Shown here piece after piece: positions 1 to 6,700 of a stretch of DNA of 10,810 bases. The notes beneath the pieces are model-generated. The model worked only from the letters and a program-made list of their open reading frames with translations, was not told the DNA's origin and did not search any database. The number at the start of each line of letters is the position of its first letter. The stretch's first letter is position 1. The DNA is taken from the NCBI GenBank assembly GCA_051004815.1, contig JBPCJY010000248.1:1-10810 (forward strand), written 5' to 3'. The position numbers and the translations under genes were made by a program. The DNA comes from JBBQXY01 sp051004815 (GTDB lineage: Bacteria > Chloroflexota > Ktedonobacteria > Ktedonobacterales > Ktedonobacteraceae).

Positions 1-100
1 GGGGAACAACGCCCCCCTCTTCCTTCGGTGGTTCTTCCCTTCCTCCCCCCCCCCCCCCCCCCCCCCCCCCCACCTCTTCAGCACCAAGCAAACGCTTCAT
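1..100 (-). CDS. Possible start of a partner gene of the antitoxin, with a polyglycine run (partial)
   Basis: An ATG at 100-98 overlaps the antitoxin stop codon in an ATGA arrangement (GGGAATGAAG on the minus strand). The frame stays open to the window edge, reading MKRLLGAEEV, then ten glycines encoded by the G tract, then REEPPKEEGGVV. Antitoxin genes of the Phd/YefM family are normally followed by the toxin gene with just such an overlap, so this is where a toxin would begin. The visible residues do not resemble a RelE/YoeB, Doc or PIN start, and polyglycine is odd for such a toxin. Any length change in the homopolymer would shift the frame. The reading could also be an accident in low-complexity or poorly sequenced DNA. 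Confidence 0.25.
   Translation of the reverse strand, partial: MKRLLGAEEVGGGGGGGGGGREEPPKEEGGVVP
45..71. repeat. 27-base C homopolymer (G on the minus strand)
   Basis: Positions 45-71 are uninterrupted C. Tracts of this length are rare in bacterial chromosomes outside phase-variable loci. They are also typical places for assembly or sequencing error, especially near a contig end. The tract lies 26 bp beyond the antitoxin stop codon, inside the frame that would be translated next. Confidence 0.9.
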
Positions 101-393
101 TCCCATCCTAACCTCTTAAAAGCCTCATCCAGTGTGCTGACTTTCCCCTCTTCCATTGCCTTGACGCCTTCACGGAATGTTTCCAAGAGTTCTTGATCCC
201 GCATGATGTCTAAAGTTTCCAGCAGCGATTCCACCGTTTCAACTAATTCCCTGTACGTTTTAGCTGGCAGAATGGTCATGACAGGTTTACCGTGTCGTGT
301 TACGGTTACTTCCTCCAGGTCTTCATCAAACTGTTCTGGTAGGCGCGTAATGACTTCGCGAATCTCTGAAATTGAATATGTTCGTTCCGACAT
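97..393 (-). CDS. Phd/YefM-family type II antitoxin
   Basis: This 98-residue protein has the plan of a Phd/YefM antitoxin. Its N-terminal DNA-binding and dimerisation half begins MSERTYSISEIREV, with a strand-forming VTVTRHGKPVMTILPAKTY segment at about residues 29-47. A charged helical tail (about residues 50-98) is the region that in this family wraps and neutralises the toxin. The ATG at 393 is chosen because a near-perfect Shine-Dalgarno sequence (AGGAGGT, complement of 401-407) precedes it by seven bases. An in-frame start at 450 would lie upstream of that site and of the promoter's -10 element. A TGTACA site overlaps the ribosome binding site, consistent with autorepression. No recognisable toxin gene follows; the only candidate is the polyglycine frame at the window edge. 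The family call is firm, the cognate toxin type unknown. Confidence 0.85.
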   Translation of the reverse strand: MSERTYSISEIREVITRLPEQFDEDLEEVTVTRHGKPVMTILPAKTYRELVETVESLLETLDIMRDQELLETFREGVKAMEEGKVSTLDEAFKRLGWE

Positions 394-407
394 AGCTACG
401 ACCTCCT

Positions 408-437
408 TGTACATCATATTGTCCAAATAAACGTACA
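408..437 (-). promoter_or_regulatory. TGTACA-type operator of the antitoxin
   Basis: TGTACA, a perfect 6-bp palindrome, lies at 408-413 over the upstream edge of the Shine-Dalgarno site. A near copy (CGTACA) is at 432-437, so TTGTAC (407-412) and GTACAA (433-438) form an inverted repeat around the -10 region. TGTACA is the core motif reported for operator binding by YefM, which fits the family of the adjacent antitoxin. That this protein binds here is inference. Confidence 0.5.
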
Positions 438-446
438 ATAAGTCAA
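418..446 (-). promoter_or_regulatory. Predicted promoter of the antitoxin gene
   Basis: On the minus strand TTGACT (446-441) is followed after 17 bases by GACAAT (423-418), a reasonable sigma-70-type pair. It would start transcription a few bases before the ribosome binding site, inside the TGTACA inverted repeat. The -10 match is modest. Confidence 0.4.
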
Positions 447-481
447 GCATATCAAAAATCCAGCCTATGGTTCATTGTAGG

Positions 482-541
482 GCAAAAGGGAGAAAAGGTG
501 GCGTCCTAGCATAAAGCAAAAGGGAGAGAGAATGGTGGCGT
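482..541. repeat. Imperfect two-copy tandem repeat
   Basis: GCAAAAGGGAGA occurs at 482-493 and 516-527. Each copy is followed shortly by GGTGGCGT (497-504 and 534-541), giving two units of about 35 bp inside the candidate miniature element. Confidence 0.6.
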
Positions 542-542
542 G

Positions 543-675
543 GCGTAGGGACAAGGGGAAGATGCGGCGGCAGATGGGGGGCCTTGTGCTTGTCCTCGGT
601 GGAAGTGCAGAAACCCCCATCAGGACAGGTACCAGGCCCCCTCATCCTCGTCCCTGCACCCCCCTGTCCCTACGC
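543..675. repeat. Long inverted repeat around a structured centre
   Basis: GCGTAGGGACAAGGGG (543-558) is matched in reverse complement by CCCCTGTCCCTACGC (661-675), with one base fewer. Inside it, GGGGGCCTTG (577-586) pairs imperfectly with CCAGGCCCCC (632-641). The block could fold into an interrupted hairpin of about 130 nt. It forms the core of the candidate element. Confidence 0.6.
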
Positions 676-737
676 ACACCATAGAATGCTCTTGTCCCAA
701 AAATGAACCGCACTCAAAAATCCAGCTTATACTTATC

Positions 738-1304
738 TTACGGCACGTATGGAGGAGGCTGCGAAGGCGGCGGCTGGAACATCGCCTCCTGGTAGCCCTG
801 AGCGGGAACATTTGCCCGACCTCTACCTCTACCGATAGCTCCGCCAATCGCACCCACCGCTAGTCCAATCACGCCCGCCAGGAGAATAGCTCCCACGCCG
901 TAAATGGCTACGCCGCTGATCAGTATCGCGTTGGTATAATGGAAATTTATATGATTCTGATCCGCGAGCCTTTGCGCCGCGACACGGATACTATCAATCG
1001 TGACCAGCGTGATAATCAGAGTAGCAGCGAAGGAGATGATAGAGCCAACTAGCCCAGCCAACAGTCCAGCCAGCAGACCCGTGGAGACTTTCCCTGTCTG
1101 TCGCGAAGATCGCATGCCGGCCAGCAGATAGCCTACCAGTGCTACAACAATGGATAGAATAGTAAAGATGATACTCAATGCGCTCTGATTTAGTGCGGTA
1201 TTTATGAACCCAATAATGATCTGGACGACGCCAATGATGACACCAAAGATCAGTCCCTGGCTCACCGCCGGAGGAGTTCCGCCTCTTGTCACAGTCTGCT
1301 GCAT
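738..1304 (-). CDS. Four-helix membrane protein of unknown function
   Basis: This 188-residue protein has four long hydrophobic segments, at about residues 17-36, 42-63, 76-102 and 127-156. A basic loop (RSSRQTGK, about 65-72) follows the second. The last helix is rich in glycine and alanine (GVIGLAVGAIGGAIGRGRGR) and leads to a proline-rich cytoplasm-like tail ending PPPSQPPPYVP. The ATG at 1304 is chosen because GGAGGAA (complement of 1311-1317) precedes it by six bases; a TTG at 1319 would overlap that site. No cofactor or catalytic motif is visible and I do not recognise the family. The HAD gene lies upstream on the same strand, about 240 bp away, but a perfect hairpin between them probably breaks any operon. 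Expression may depend on that hairpin, which ends four bases before the Shine-Dalgarno sequence. Confidence 0.75.
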   Translation of the reverse strand: MQQTVTRGGTPPAVSQGLIFGVIIGVVQIIIGFINTALNQSALSIIFTILSIVVALVGYLLAGMRSSRQTGKVSTGLLAGLLAGLVGSIISFAATLIITLVTIDSIRVAAQRLADQNHINFHYTNAILISGVAIYGVGAILLAGVIGLAVGAIGGAIGRGRGRANVPAQGYQEAMFQPPPSQPPPYVP

Positions 1305-1321
1305 GTGTTTTTCCTCCAAGT

Positions 1322-1397
1322 GAACCTGTCATTCTGAGCGCAGCGAAGAATCTCCGTGGCACGGAAGATTCTTCGCTGCGCTCAGAATGACAGGTTC
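1322..1397. repeat. Perfect 32-bp-arm palindrome (REP/MITE-like hairpin)
   Basis: The arms at 1322-1353 and 1366-1397 are exact reverse complements. They begin GAACCTGTCATTCTGAGCGC and continue with CAGCGAAGAATCT. The 12-base centre (CCGTGGCACGGA) adds four more pairs, CCGT with ACGG. The words CATTCTGAGCGCAGCGAAGA are, from memory, typical of a dispersed repeat found in many Chloroflexota and other soil bacteria. It resembles a foldback MITE or REP element. As RNA it would form a very stable stem directly upstream of the membrane-protein ribosome binding site. Confidence 0.9.
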
Positions 1398-1488
1398 TGG
1401 AATTGAGCGTTGCAAAAAACCTCCCCGTGCAAGGACCCTTGTGGGCGTCCGGCCCCACCCAGCAAGTGAACCTTGACAGCACACTAGA

Positions 1489-1520
1489 ACTGGCGCGTTA
1501 CTGAATGATAGACGCGCAGT
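1489..1520 (-). terminator. Weak hairpin after the HAD gene, possible terminator
   Basis: ACTGGCGCGT (1489-1498) and ACGCGCAGT (1512-1520) pair over nine bases with one bulge and a 13-base loop. The hairpin lies 23 bp beyond the HAD stop codon in the direction of transcription. There is no U-run, so it would be a poor intrinsic terminator. Confidence 0.25.
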
Positions 1521-1542
1521 GGCGTGAATTATCCAATGCGTC

Positions 1543-2514
1543 CTACCCCCCTGAACCCTCCGGCAAACACCCCACGATATCTTCCACACTGGCAACAATA
1601 AAGTCCGCGCCGCGTTCCTGGTAAACGCGCACTTCATCTTCCTGCACAAGCATCACAGCCAGGATCACTGGCTCATCAGCTTGCTTCACCGCCTGATAAT
1701 TGATAACTAAATCATGGTCATCGGCAGTGTCGCCAATGTAGAGGCCACCTTTGGTACCTACAGATGCGATAGCCATCTGTAAAGCACGCGGATCGGGCTT
1801 AGGACAGCTATCGGCCGATACCACCACATCCCACCAACGCCCTCCACTATACGCCTCCATACGCTCTAAGGCACTATCTACCTCCGGCCCAACGCGTCCG
1901 GTAATCATCCCCAGGTAGCGTACCCCCGCGTGGCGTAACTGTGCGGGAAAATCGGGAGCGTACAACATCTCTTCGCGATACACAAACCCTGGCGCGTCAG
2001 GGAGATAGCGCGGTGGATGCCCAAAACGGTGCTCTAACTGGCTTGCCCCCCAGTAGTATTCATGGTAGAGATCACCAATCATCCCATAGTCCAGCCGTGC
2101 GCTGGCGGGTATCACCGCGTTGACCCATTCTGCACCGCCATGTCCCTGTAGATGCGCGGCCCGTGAGAGATCGGCCCATTCCTGGCTGCTTCTCGTGGCA
2201 AGCACTGTCCCCTTCCATTCGCGTAAACGAGCGGTACAAAGCGAGGCCAACAGGTAGCACATATCCCAATCGTTATTGTAGCCACCAGCCTGCTTAAAAG
2301 CGTTCACATCTTCAATGGTCACGAGAGCTTTGCCCTCGTCCTGCCCCCAATCCAGGCCATGAATAGTCCCCACGACATATTCCGCGACCGCGATATCAGT
2401 GGCCCGAAACGAATTGGTAGTACGAATAAGTACGCCATCAACATCAAAGAAAATAGTATCCAACAAAGGAGGAAATTGCAGGTCGGGTCGTCTCCACGTT
2501 ACTGAGGTCTGCAT
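1543..2514 (-). CDS. HAD-superfamily hydrolase (phosphatase-like)
   Basis: This 323-residue protein has all four haloacid-dehalogenase motifs. They are motif I FFDVDGVL (nucleophile D24, general acid D26), motif II MITGR (T205), motif III CPKPDP (K239), and motif IV GDTADD (D262, D265, D266). A cap of about 150 residues lies between motifs I and II. The segment VTIEDVNAFKQAGGYNNDWD (about 65-84) recalls the HAD subfamily IA group TIGR01548, known from cyanobacteria and haloarchaea and of unknown substrate. The expected reaction is Mg-dependent hydrolysis of a phosphate ester in the cytoplasm. The ATG at 2514 has AAAGG six bases upstream. At 323 residues it is somewhat long for a HAD phosphatase because of the large cap. 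No adjacent biosynthetic gene points to a substrate. Confidence 0.85.
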   Translation of the reverse strand: MQTSVTWRRPDLQFPPLLDTIFFDVDGVLIRTTNSFRATDIAVAEYVVGTIHGLDWGQDEGKALVTIEDVNAFKQAGGYNNDWDMCYLLASLCTARLREWKGTVLATRSSQEWADLSRAAHLQGHGGAEWVNAVIPASARLDYGMIGDLYHEYYWGASQLEHRFGHPPRYLPDAPGFVYREEMLYAPDFPAQLRHAGVRYLGMITGRVGPEVDSALERMEAYSGGRWWDVVVSADSCPKPDPRALQMAIASVGTKGGLYIGDTADDHDLVINYQAVKQADEPVILAVMLVQEDEVRVYQERGADFIVASVEDIVGCLPEGSGG

Positions 2515-2705
2515 ACAAGCCTTTCTTGAAACAAAGTACAGTATTCTCCCCTTATCGTATCCCCAAATTCAGCAAATGGGAAGAGGGGCTTTTCTCGCTC
2601 AGATATCAGTAGTGGTGTCTCAAGAAATGGCCGTTTTTTGTTGGGCCTGGGACGAGAGAAAACCTTTAGGGGGAGATTTGCTTTTCCCTTGATGATTGGA
2701 TGTGC

Positions 2706-2740
2706 TCATGCTAGCTTTTAATCATGCTAACTGGTATAAT
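2706..2740 (+). promoter_or_regulatory. Promoter and direct-repeat operator of the toxin-antitoxin operon
   Basis: TATAAT at 2735-2740 is preceded by TGG, an extended -10 element; the -35 region is weak (TAGCTT at 2712-2717). A direct repeat, TCATGCTAGC (2706-2715) and TCATGCTAAC (2722-2731), has a 16-bp period and covers the -35 and spacer region. That is the expected place for an antitoxin-toxin complex to repress its own operon. The following gene has AAAGGAGG at 2751-2758, nine bases before its ATG. Confidence 0.65.
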
Positions 2741-2767
2741 AAAGGTGTTCAAAGGAGGCAAGCAATT

Positions 2768-3055
2768 ATGAGTAGCGAACCACAACATATATCATTTGAT
2801 GAGTTTGTTTCAAATACCCGTGAAATCCTCAGAGAAATCGAGAAGCGGGGAGAGAGTATACTTATCGAAAATGGAGAACATTTTTTTGCGCTGACTCCAA
2901 AGAAGGCAGAGAACCACAACAAGGGGCCTCATCTTTCACGCTCTGACGGCCTTTTTGAAATCATTGGGATGGGTGAGTCAGAGGAGCCAACCGACATTTC
3001 TATGCATAAGCATGATTACATCGCTCAGGCTACCCTGGACCACACACAAAAATGA
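2768..3055 (+). CDS. Antitoxin of a VapBC-type toxin-antitoxin pair
   Basis: This is a 95-residue acidic protein. Residues 1-45 (HISFDEFVSNTREILREIEK...SILIENGEHFFALTP) look like a Phd/YefM-type DNA-binding and dimerisation domain. The C-terminal part, DGLFEIIGMGESEEPTDISMHKHDYIAQA (about 60-88), has the pattern G.G....P.DIS..K..Y common in tails of antitoxins paired with PIN toxins. The start at 2768 follows a strong AAAGGAGG site; an earlier in-frame start at 2696 would lie upstream of the promoter. The stop overlaps the toxin start (ATGA), so the two are translationally coupled. The antitoxin should neutralise the downstream nuclease and repress the operon through the direct repeat upstream. 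The exact antitoxin family is less certain than the pairing. Confidence 0.8.
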   Translation: MSSEPQHISFDEFVSNTREILREIEKRGESILIENGEHFFALTPKKAENHNKGPHLSRSDGLFEIIGMGESEEPTDISMHKHDYIAQATLDHTQK

Positions 3056-3459
3056 ACCGAGTTTTTATTGATACCTCATTCTTTTTTCCTCTTGTCAATG
3101 GAAAAGATACTCATCATGCCCAGGCACGGTCTATATTCGAGCGGCTTACAAACGAAGAGACAGAGTACTTTACTTCAAATTTTGTTCTTGCAGAGGCGCA
3201 TGCCCTTATCCTTAATCGCATAGGCAGAAACTCTGCGGCTCAGTTCATCGAGGCAATTAAATTCAGAAGCGTTACAACTATCATCCGTGTCACTCCTCTA
3301 GATGAGAGCCGGGCGGAGGAGATTATTTTCAAGTACACGGACAAAGATTTCTCCTACGTTGATGCTACGAGTTTTGCCATTATGGAGAGGCTTGAGATTA
3401 CACAATGCCTTACCTACGACCATCATTTTGTGCAGTACGGTTTTATCCCTATTATATGA
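3052..3459 (+). CDS. vapC: PIN-domain ribonuclease toxin, VapC-like
   Basis: This 135-residue protein is a complete PIN domain. The acidic active-site residues are present: D7 in FIDTSF, E48 in VLAEAH, D99 and D104 in KDFSYVDATSFA, and D123 in TYDHHF. PIN toxins are Mg-dependent endoribonucleases, and most characterised VapC proteins cut tRNA or a ribosomal RNA loop; the target here cannot be read from sequence. The length is usual for the family. The ATG overlaps the antitoxin stop codon by four bases, the classical arrangement that couples synthesis of the two. No catalytic residue is missing, so the toxin looks active. The operon sits between the HAD gene and the large restriction enzyme, as is usual in defence or mobile regions. 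Confidence 0.9.
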   Translation: MNRVFIDTSFFFPLVNGKDTHHAQARSIFERLTNEETEYFTSNFVLAEAHALILNRIGRNSAAQFIEAIKFRSVTTIIRVTPLDESRAEEIIFKYTDKDFSYVDATSFAIMERLEITQCLTYDHHFVQYGFIPII

Positions 3460-3772
3460 CAAAGGCTCTGTTGGCTTTCTGGAGCGCGAAGAAGAGTCTC
3501 AGTGAGCAAGAGATTTGCACAAAGGATTTATTACTACATTGAGACAGCAATAATGATGTGGCCAACATAGCAATAAATCCCTCAATCGGGCCTCTACGAC
3601 CGATTTCCAGCTCATTTGAGCGTTTCCAACTCTCTAGCAAGCGGTGAAATTAGTCTAAACATGAAACTCTAGAAATCTTTAGAAAGAGCATACATTCTCA
3701 TGTAAGGTGAGAGTCAAGAGAAAAACATGCCCTTCTCGGAAGAGCAAATGCTGCTTTAGAGTTGAGCCACAA
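3460..3772. other. 313-bp intergenic stretch between toxin and restriction enzyme
   Basis: The two flanking genes converge here. No long coding frame is convincing. A minus-strand stretch around 3490-3640 reads WKRSNELEIGRRGPIEGF and might be the remains of a gene, possibly a transposase, but I cannot name it. On the minus strand, just beyond the restriction gene, a short CTTC/GAAG stem around 3732-3742 is followed by a T-run, a weak terminator at best. The rest is AT-rich with no clear structure. Confidence 0.4.
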
Positions 3773-6700
3773 TCATATCAGGTTAACAATCTGACTGCCT
3801 GGCGAAAAAGGCATGCGCGGCGGAGCAGTTTCCCACAGCAAGGCAATCTCCTCTGCTGTAAGGTTATAAGCGACATTGATAAGGTCGTTCAGCTTATGCT
3901 CTAACGCAAGAGCTTCAGTACTCTGCTGCTGGAGCGGTGTAATTTGCTCAGCATAGCCAGCTTGCAAGTCTCTCAATGCCGCTGGAGTGAGCCTTTTTGC
4001 TGTCTTGGGACGATGTTTCTGTACCTCTTCTATAAAGGCATGTATTTCAAGTGCGGTTACGTTTTTCAGTAGGCTTCCTGGTTCTCGTATTTCGAATTCC
4101 ATACGTAACCAGTCCAGTATTAGCCGATGTACCTCCTGGCGATTTTGCGTGATCTGAATGAGACGCGCCACTGCCTGTTCTGATTCCTCACGAATGGCCT
4201 CACTCGGCGGAGCAATAGGCAATGTTTCAGTAAAGGAGTAGATAAGCCTGAGTGCTTCATCTTTGCCATGCATAGCATTGCTCCACATATATGACCACAA
4301 TAGCGGTGAGTTAACAACCGCCAAAAGGTAGAGATCAGCAGTAGGCCACATGTATGCCGTATTAAGTAGATAAGCCGACGAGTTGCTATAGGCAAACTGT
4401 GGTCTCCATGTAATATCGGTATGAATGATCTTTGGCTGGTCAAAATACTCATAGTATGCACACGCACGTAATTCCCACCAGTAACGTCCTTTATCTTGCC
4501 GCGCACGCAATCTCTCCTCTAGTGGCTTCAGATGTGCATAAATGGAAGGGAACGCCTGCCGGAAAAGTTCTTCCGCTGTACTTTCATCGGTACCGCTCCA
4601 GGGCCAGGAATGATTGTTGCTTGATTTCAGGATAATCATCCACAGCTCCGCCCATTCGGGCGACCAACGTTTGATGTCCTGACCACGCAAGTAAGGTTTG
4701 ATGATTTCGGCAGAGCGCGGGTCATCACGGATGAGACGATTTTTGGTTGGCGTATCAATCAAGAACGCCTCATTCAGCCCGGTAAGCACACCTCGATAAG
4801 GCTTCACATGCGCAAATTCAGCCAATGGCACACCTATGCGCCGGATTTTCGCCAAGAGCTGATCTACCGCTTTGACTTCCAGATTCCAGGCCGCCTTGCT
4901 AAAGCGGCTCTGTGGTAGCGTGTGACTGTACTCCTGGATATAGCGACCCATGTTCACCTTGCCCAGTTCTTCGCGGGGAAAGTTCAATACACTTACGTCA
5001 CGCTCCAACAAAGGGCTTTGCTCTAGTTCTGACACAGGTTTTACCAGCACGAGAATACAAGGAAAAACATCCGCATCCTCAAAAATGGGTGCGTGACCAA
5101 AGTCGATAATGCGTGCGAGCACTCCCTCTTTGGCAAAGAAGGCCCGGAGCGGCTCACCATAACCTGCACGCATCCACTTGTTGGTGACAATGTAAGACAT
5201 CCGTCCACCTGCTCGCGTCAGACGCAACCCTTGTTGGTAGAAGTAAACGTAGAGATCAGCAATGCCCCGATACGTCTCTGGATAAGCAACTGCGAAATAA
5301 CTTTTGAGTTGCCCCAATTCTTCCTGTCGCACATAAGGTGGATTGCCGATGACTACATCAAAGCCCGCTGCCGCCCCTTTTTGTTGCCCATAGCGATCAA
5401 AGAAGACTTCGGGAAACTCTAATTCCCAATGAAAGAAGTGGTGCTGCTCGGAGAAAGCGGCAGTCGTCTGGAGCCAGCTATCGAATTGCGGAAACCCGAT
5501 GGCATTTCTTCCTGTTACGTAATCAGTGAGCGGTCTCCAGAGTGTCGCATCTATCGCGAGGCCGAAATGCACTGCACACGCCAGATTTGCCAGCGTATCA
5601 TACGTATCAATCAGCTTCCGACGCAGGTTACTATAGATCTGCTCTTGCTCTTTCACTTCAGCCACCGTCTGCGCCTGGCTGGATTCGATCAACCACATCA
5701 TGTCAACGGCAGTCGTCATGGTCAGGCGTAGGCTCTCCTCGTCAAAGAGCATTGGTTGCGCAGCAGCCGTTCCTTGCGCGAGTACAGGTTGGGCCTTCTT
5801 GCTGCTCTTCTTCTGCGTGCCAATGCTACCCTTTTGTAAATCAGCAAAGCGTGTACCAATCAACGAATTGCCACAGCGCAGATGGTGATCCAGAAATGAA
5901 AGTGGTCGGTTTTTTGCTACTGTCGCCAGCCAGAGCGAGAGCTTCGCCAGTTCGACAGCCAATGGATTGAGATCGACGCCATAGATGCATGATTGCACTA
6001 CGCGCCGCTTCCAATAAGCCAGATCGGCCTCGCCACCAGTGTCTGCTGGTGGCTGCTCAATGTTCTCCACCAGAAAACGGGCAATATATTCGGTAGCCTC
6101 TACAGGGAAATGTCCGCTCCCCATGGCGGGATCCAGTACCTTGACGTTGAGGACCGCCGCGATTTTTTCTTGCTCAGTTGCGGCGTTTGCTATGACCCGG
6201 CGTAGTACTGGCCCCAATGTCTCTTCCACCATGTACTTGACGATATAATCGGGGGTGTAGTAGCTACCGCTTGCTTTGCGCTCACCTTTCTCCGTCTTCA
6301 TATCTATAGTCCAATTGCCATCGGACGGGGTGACGCTTTCCAAATGAAACTCCAGTAATCCTTCGTAGATGGTACCCAGGTGCCGCTCGGCCAGATCACG
6401 GTAATCAACAAACTGTCCACCCACACGAGCCAATTTATCGATGGCAAGTTGCAGATGTTGATCGCCCACGGCATATTGCTCCAAGAAGGGATGGCGTTCT
6501 GGATCAAAGAGGCCACCATTGAAGGTCGCCACGTTGAGTGGAGGACTGCCTTCGTTGATAATGCTAAAGAGTGCCTTCAATTGAGGCCAGAGGGTAGCCG
6601 TATTTGGCAACAAGCTCTTGTGTGCATCGAGATTCTTTTGGATACCCTTCTTTATGCTTTTCAGGCTATAGCTCTCACGAAAACGGGCGTTTTCAAGGAC

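Larger units (their letters stand above)
452..726. mobile_element. Candidate MITE-like element with 13-bp flanking direct repeats
   Basis: TCAAAAATCCAGC occurs at 452-464 and again at 714-726. Just inside, four bases from each copy, lie inverted 8-mers: GGTTCATT at 469-476 and AATGAACC at 702-709. The match continues imperfectly inward (GGG.CAA on one side, GGGACAA on the other). The left end CTATGG...GTAGGG also has an inverted counterpart at 668-684. This symmetry resembles a small non-autonomous transposon of about 250 bp with imperfect terminal repeats and a target duplication. It carries no plausible gene. The right direct repeat lies 12 bp beyond the stop codon of the membrane-protein gene. 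A 13-bp duplication is long but not unknown. No IS family could be matched, so the call is tentative. Confidence 0.4.

Noticed and set aside
994..1649. Minus-strand open frames across the hairpin and the intergenic region
   Set aside because: They translate the palindrome itself (CHSERSEESS, VILSAAKNLP are its usual spurious products) and have no family features.
2399..2692. Plus-strand frame of 97 codons between the HAD gene and the toxin-antitoxin operon
   Set aside because: It begins inside the HAD gene antisense, has no ribosome binding site and no recognisable composition.
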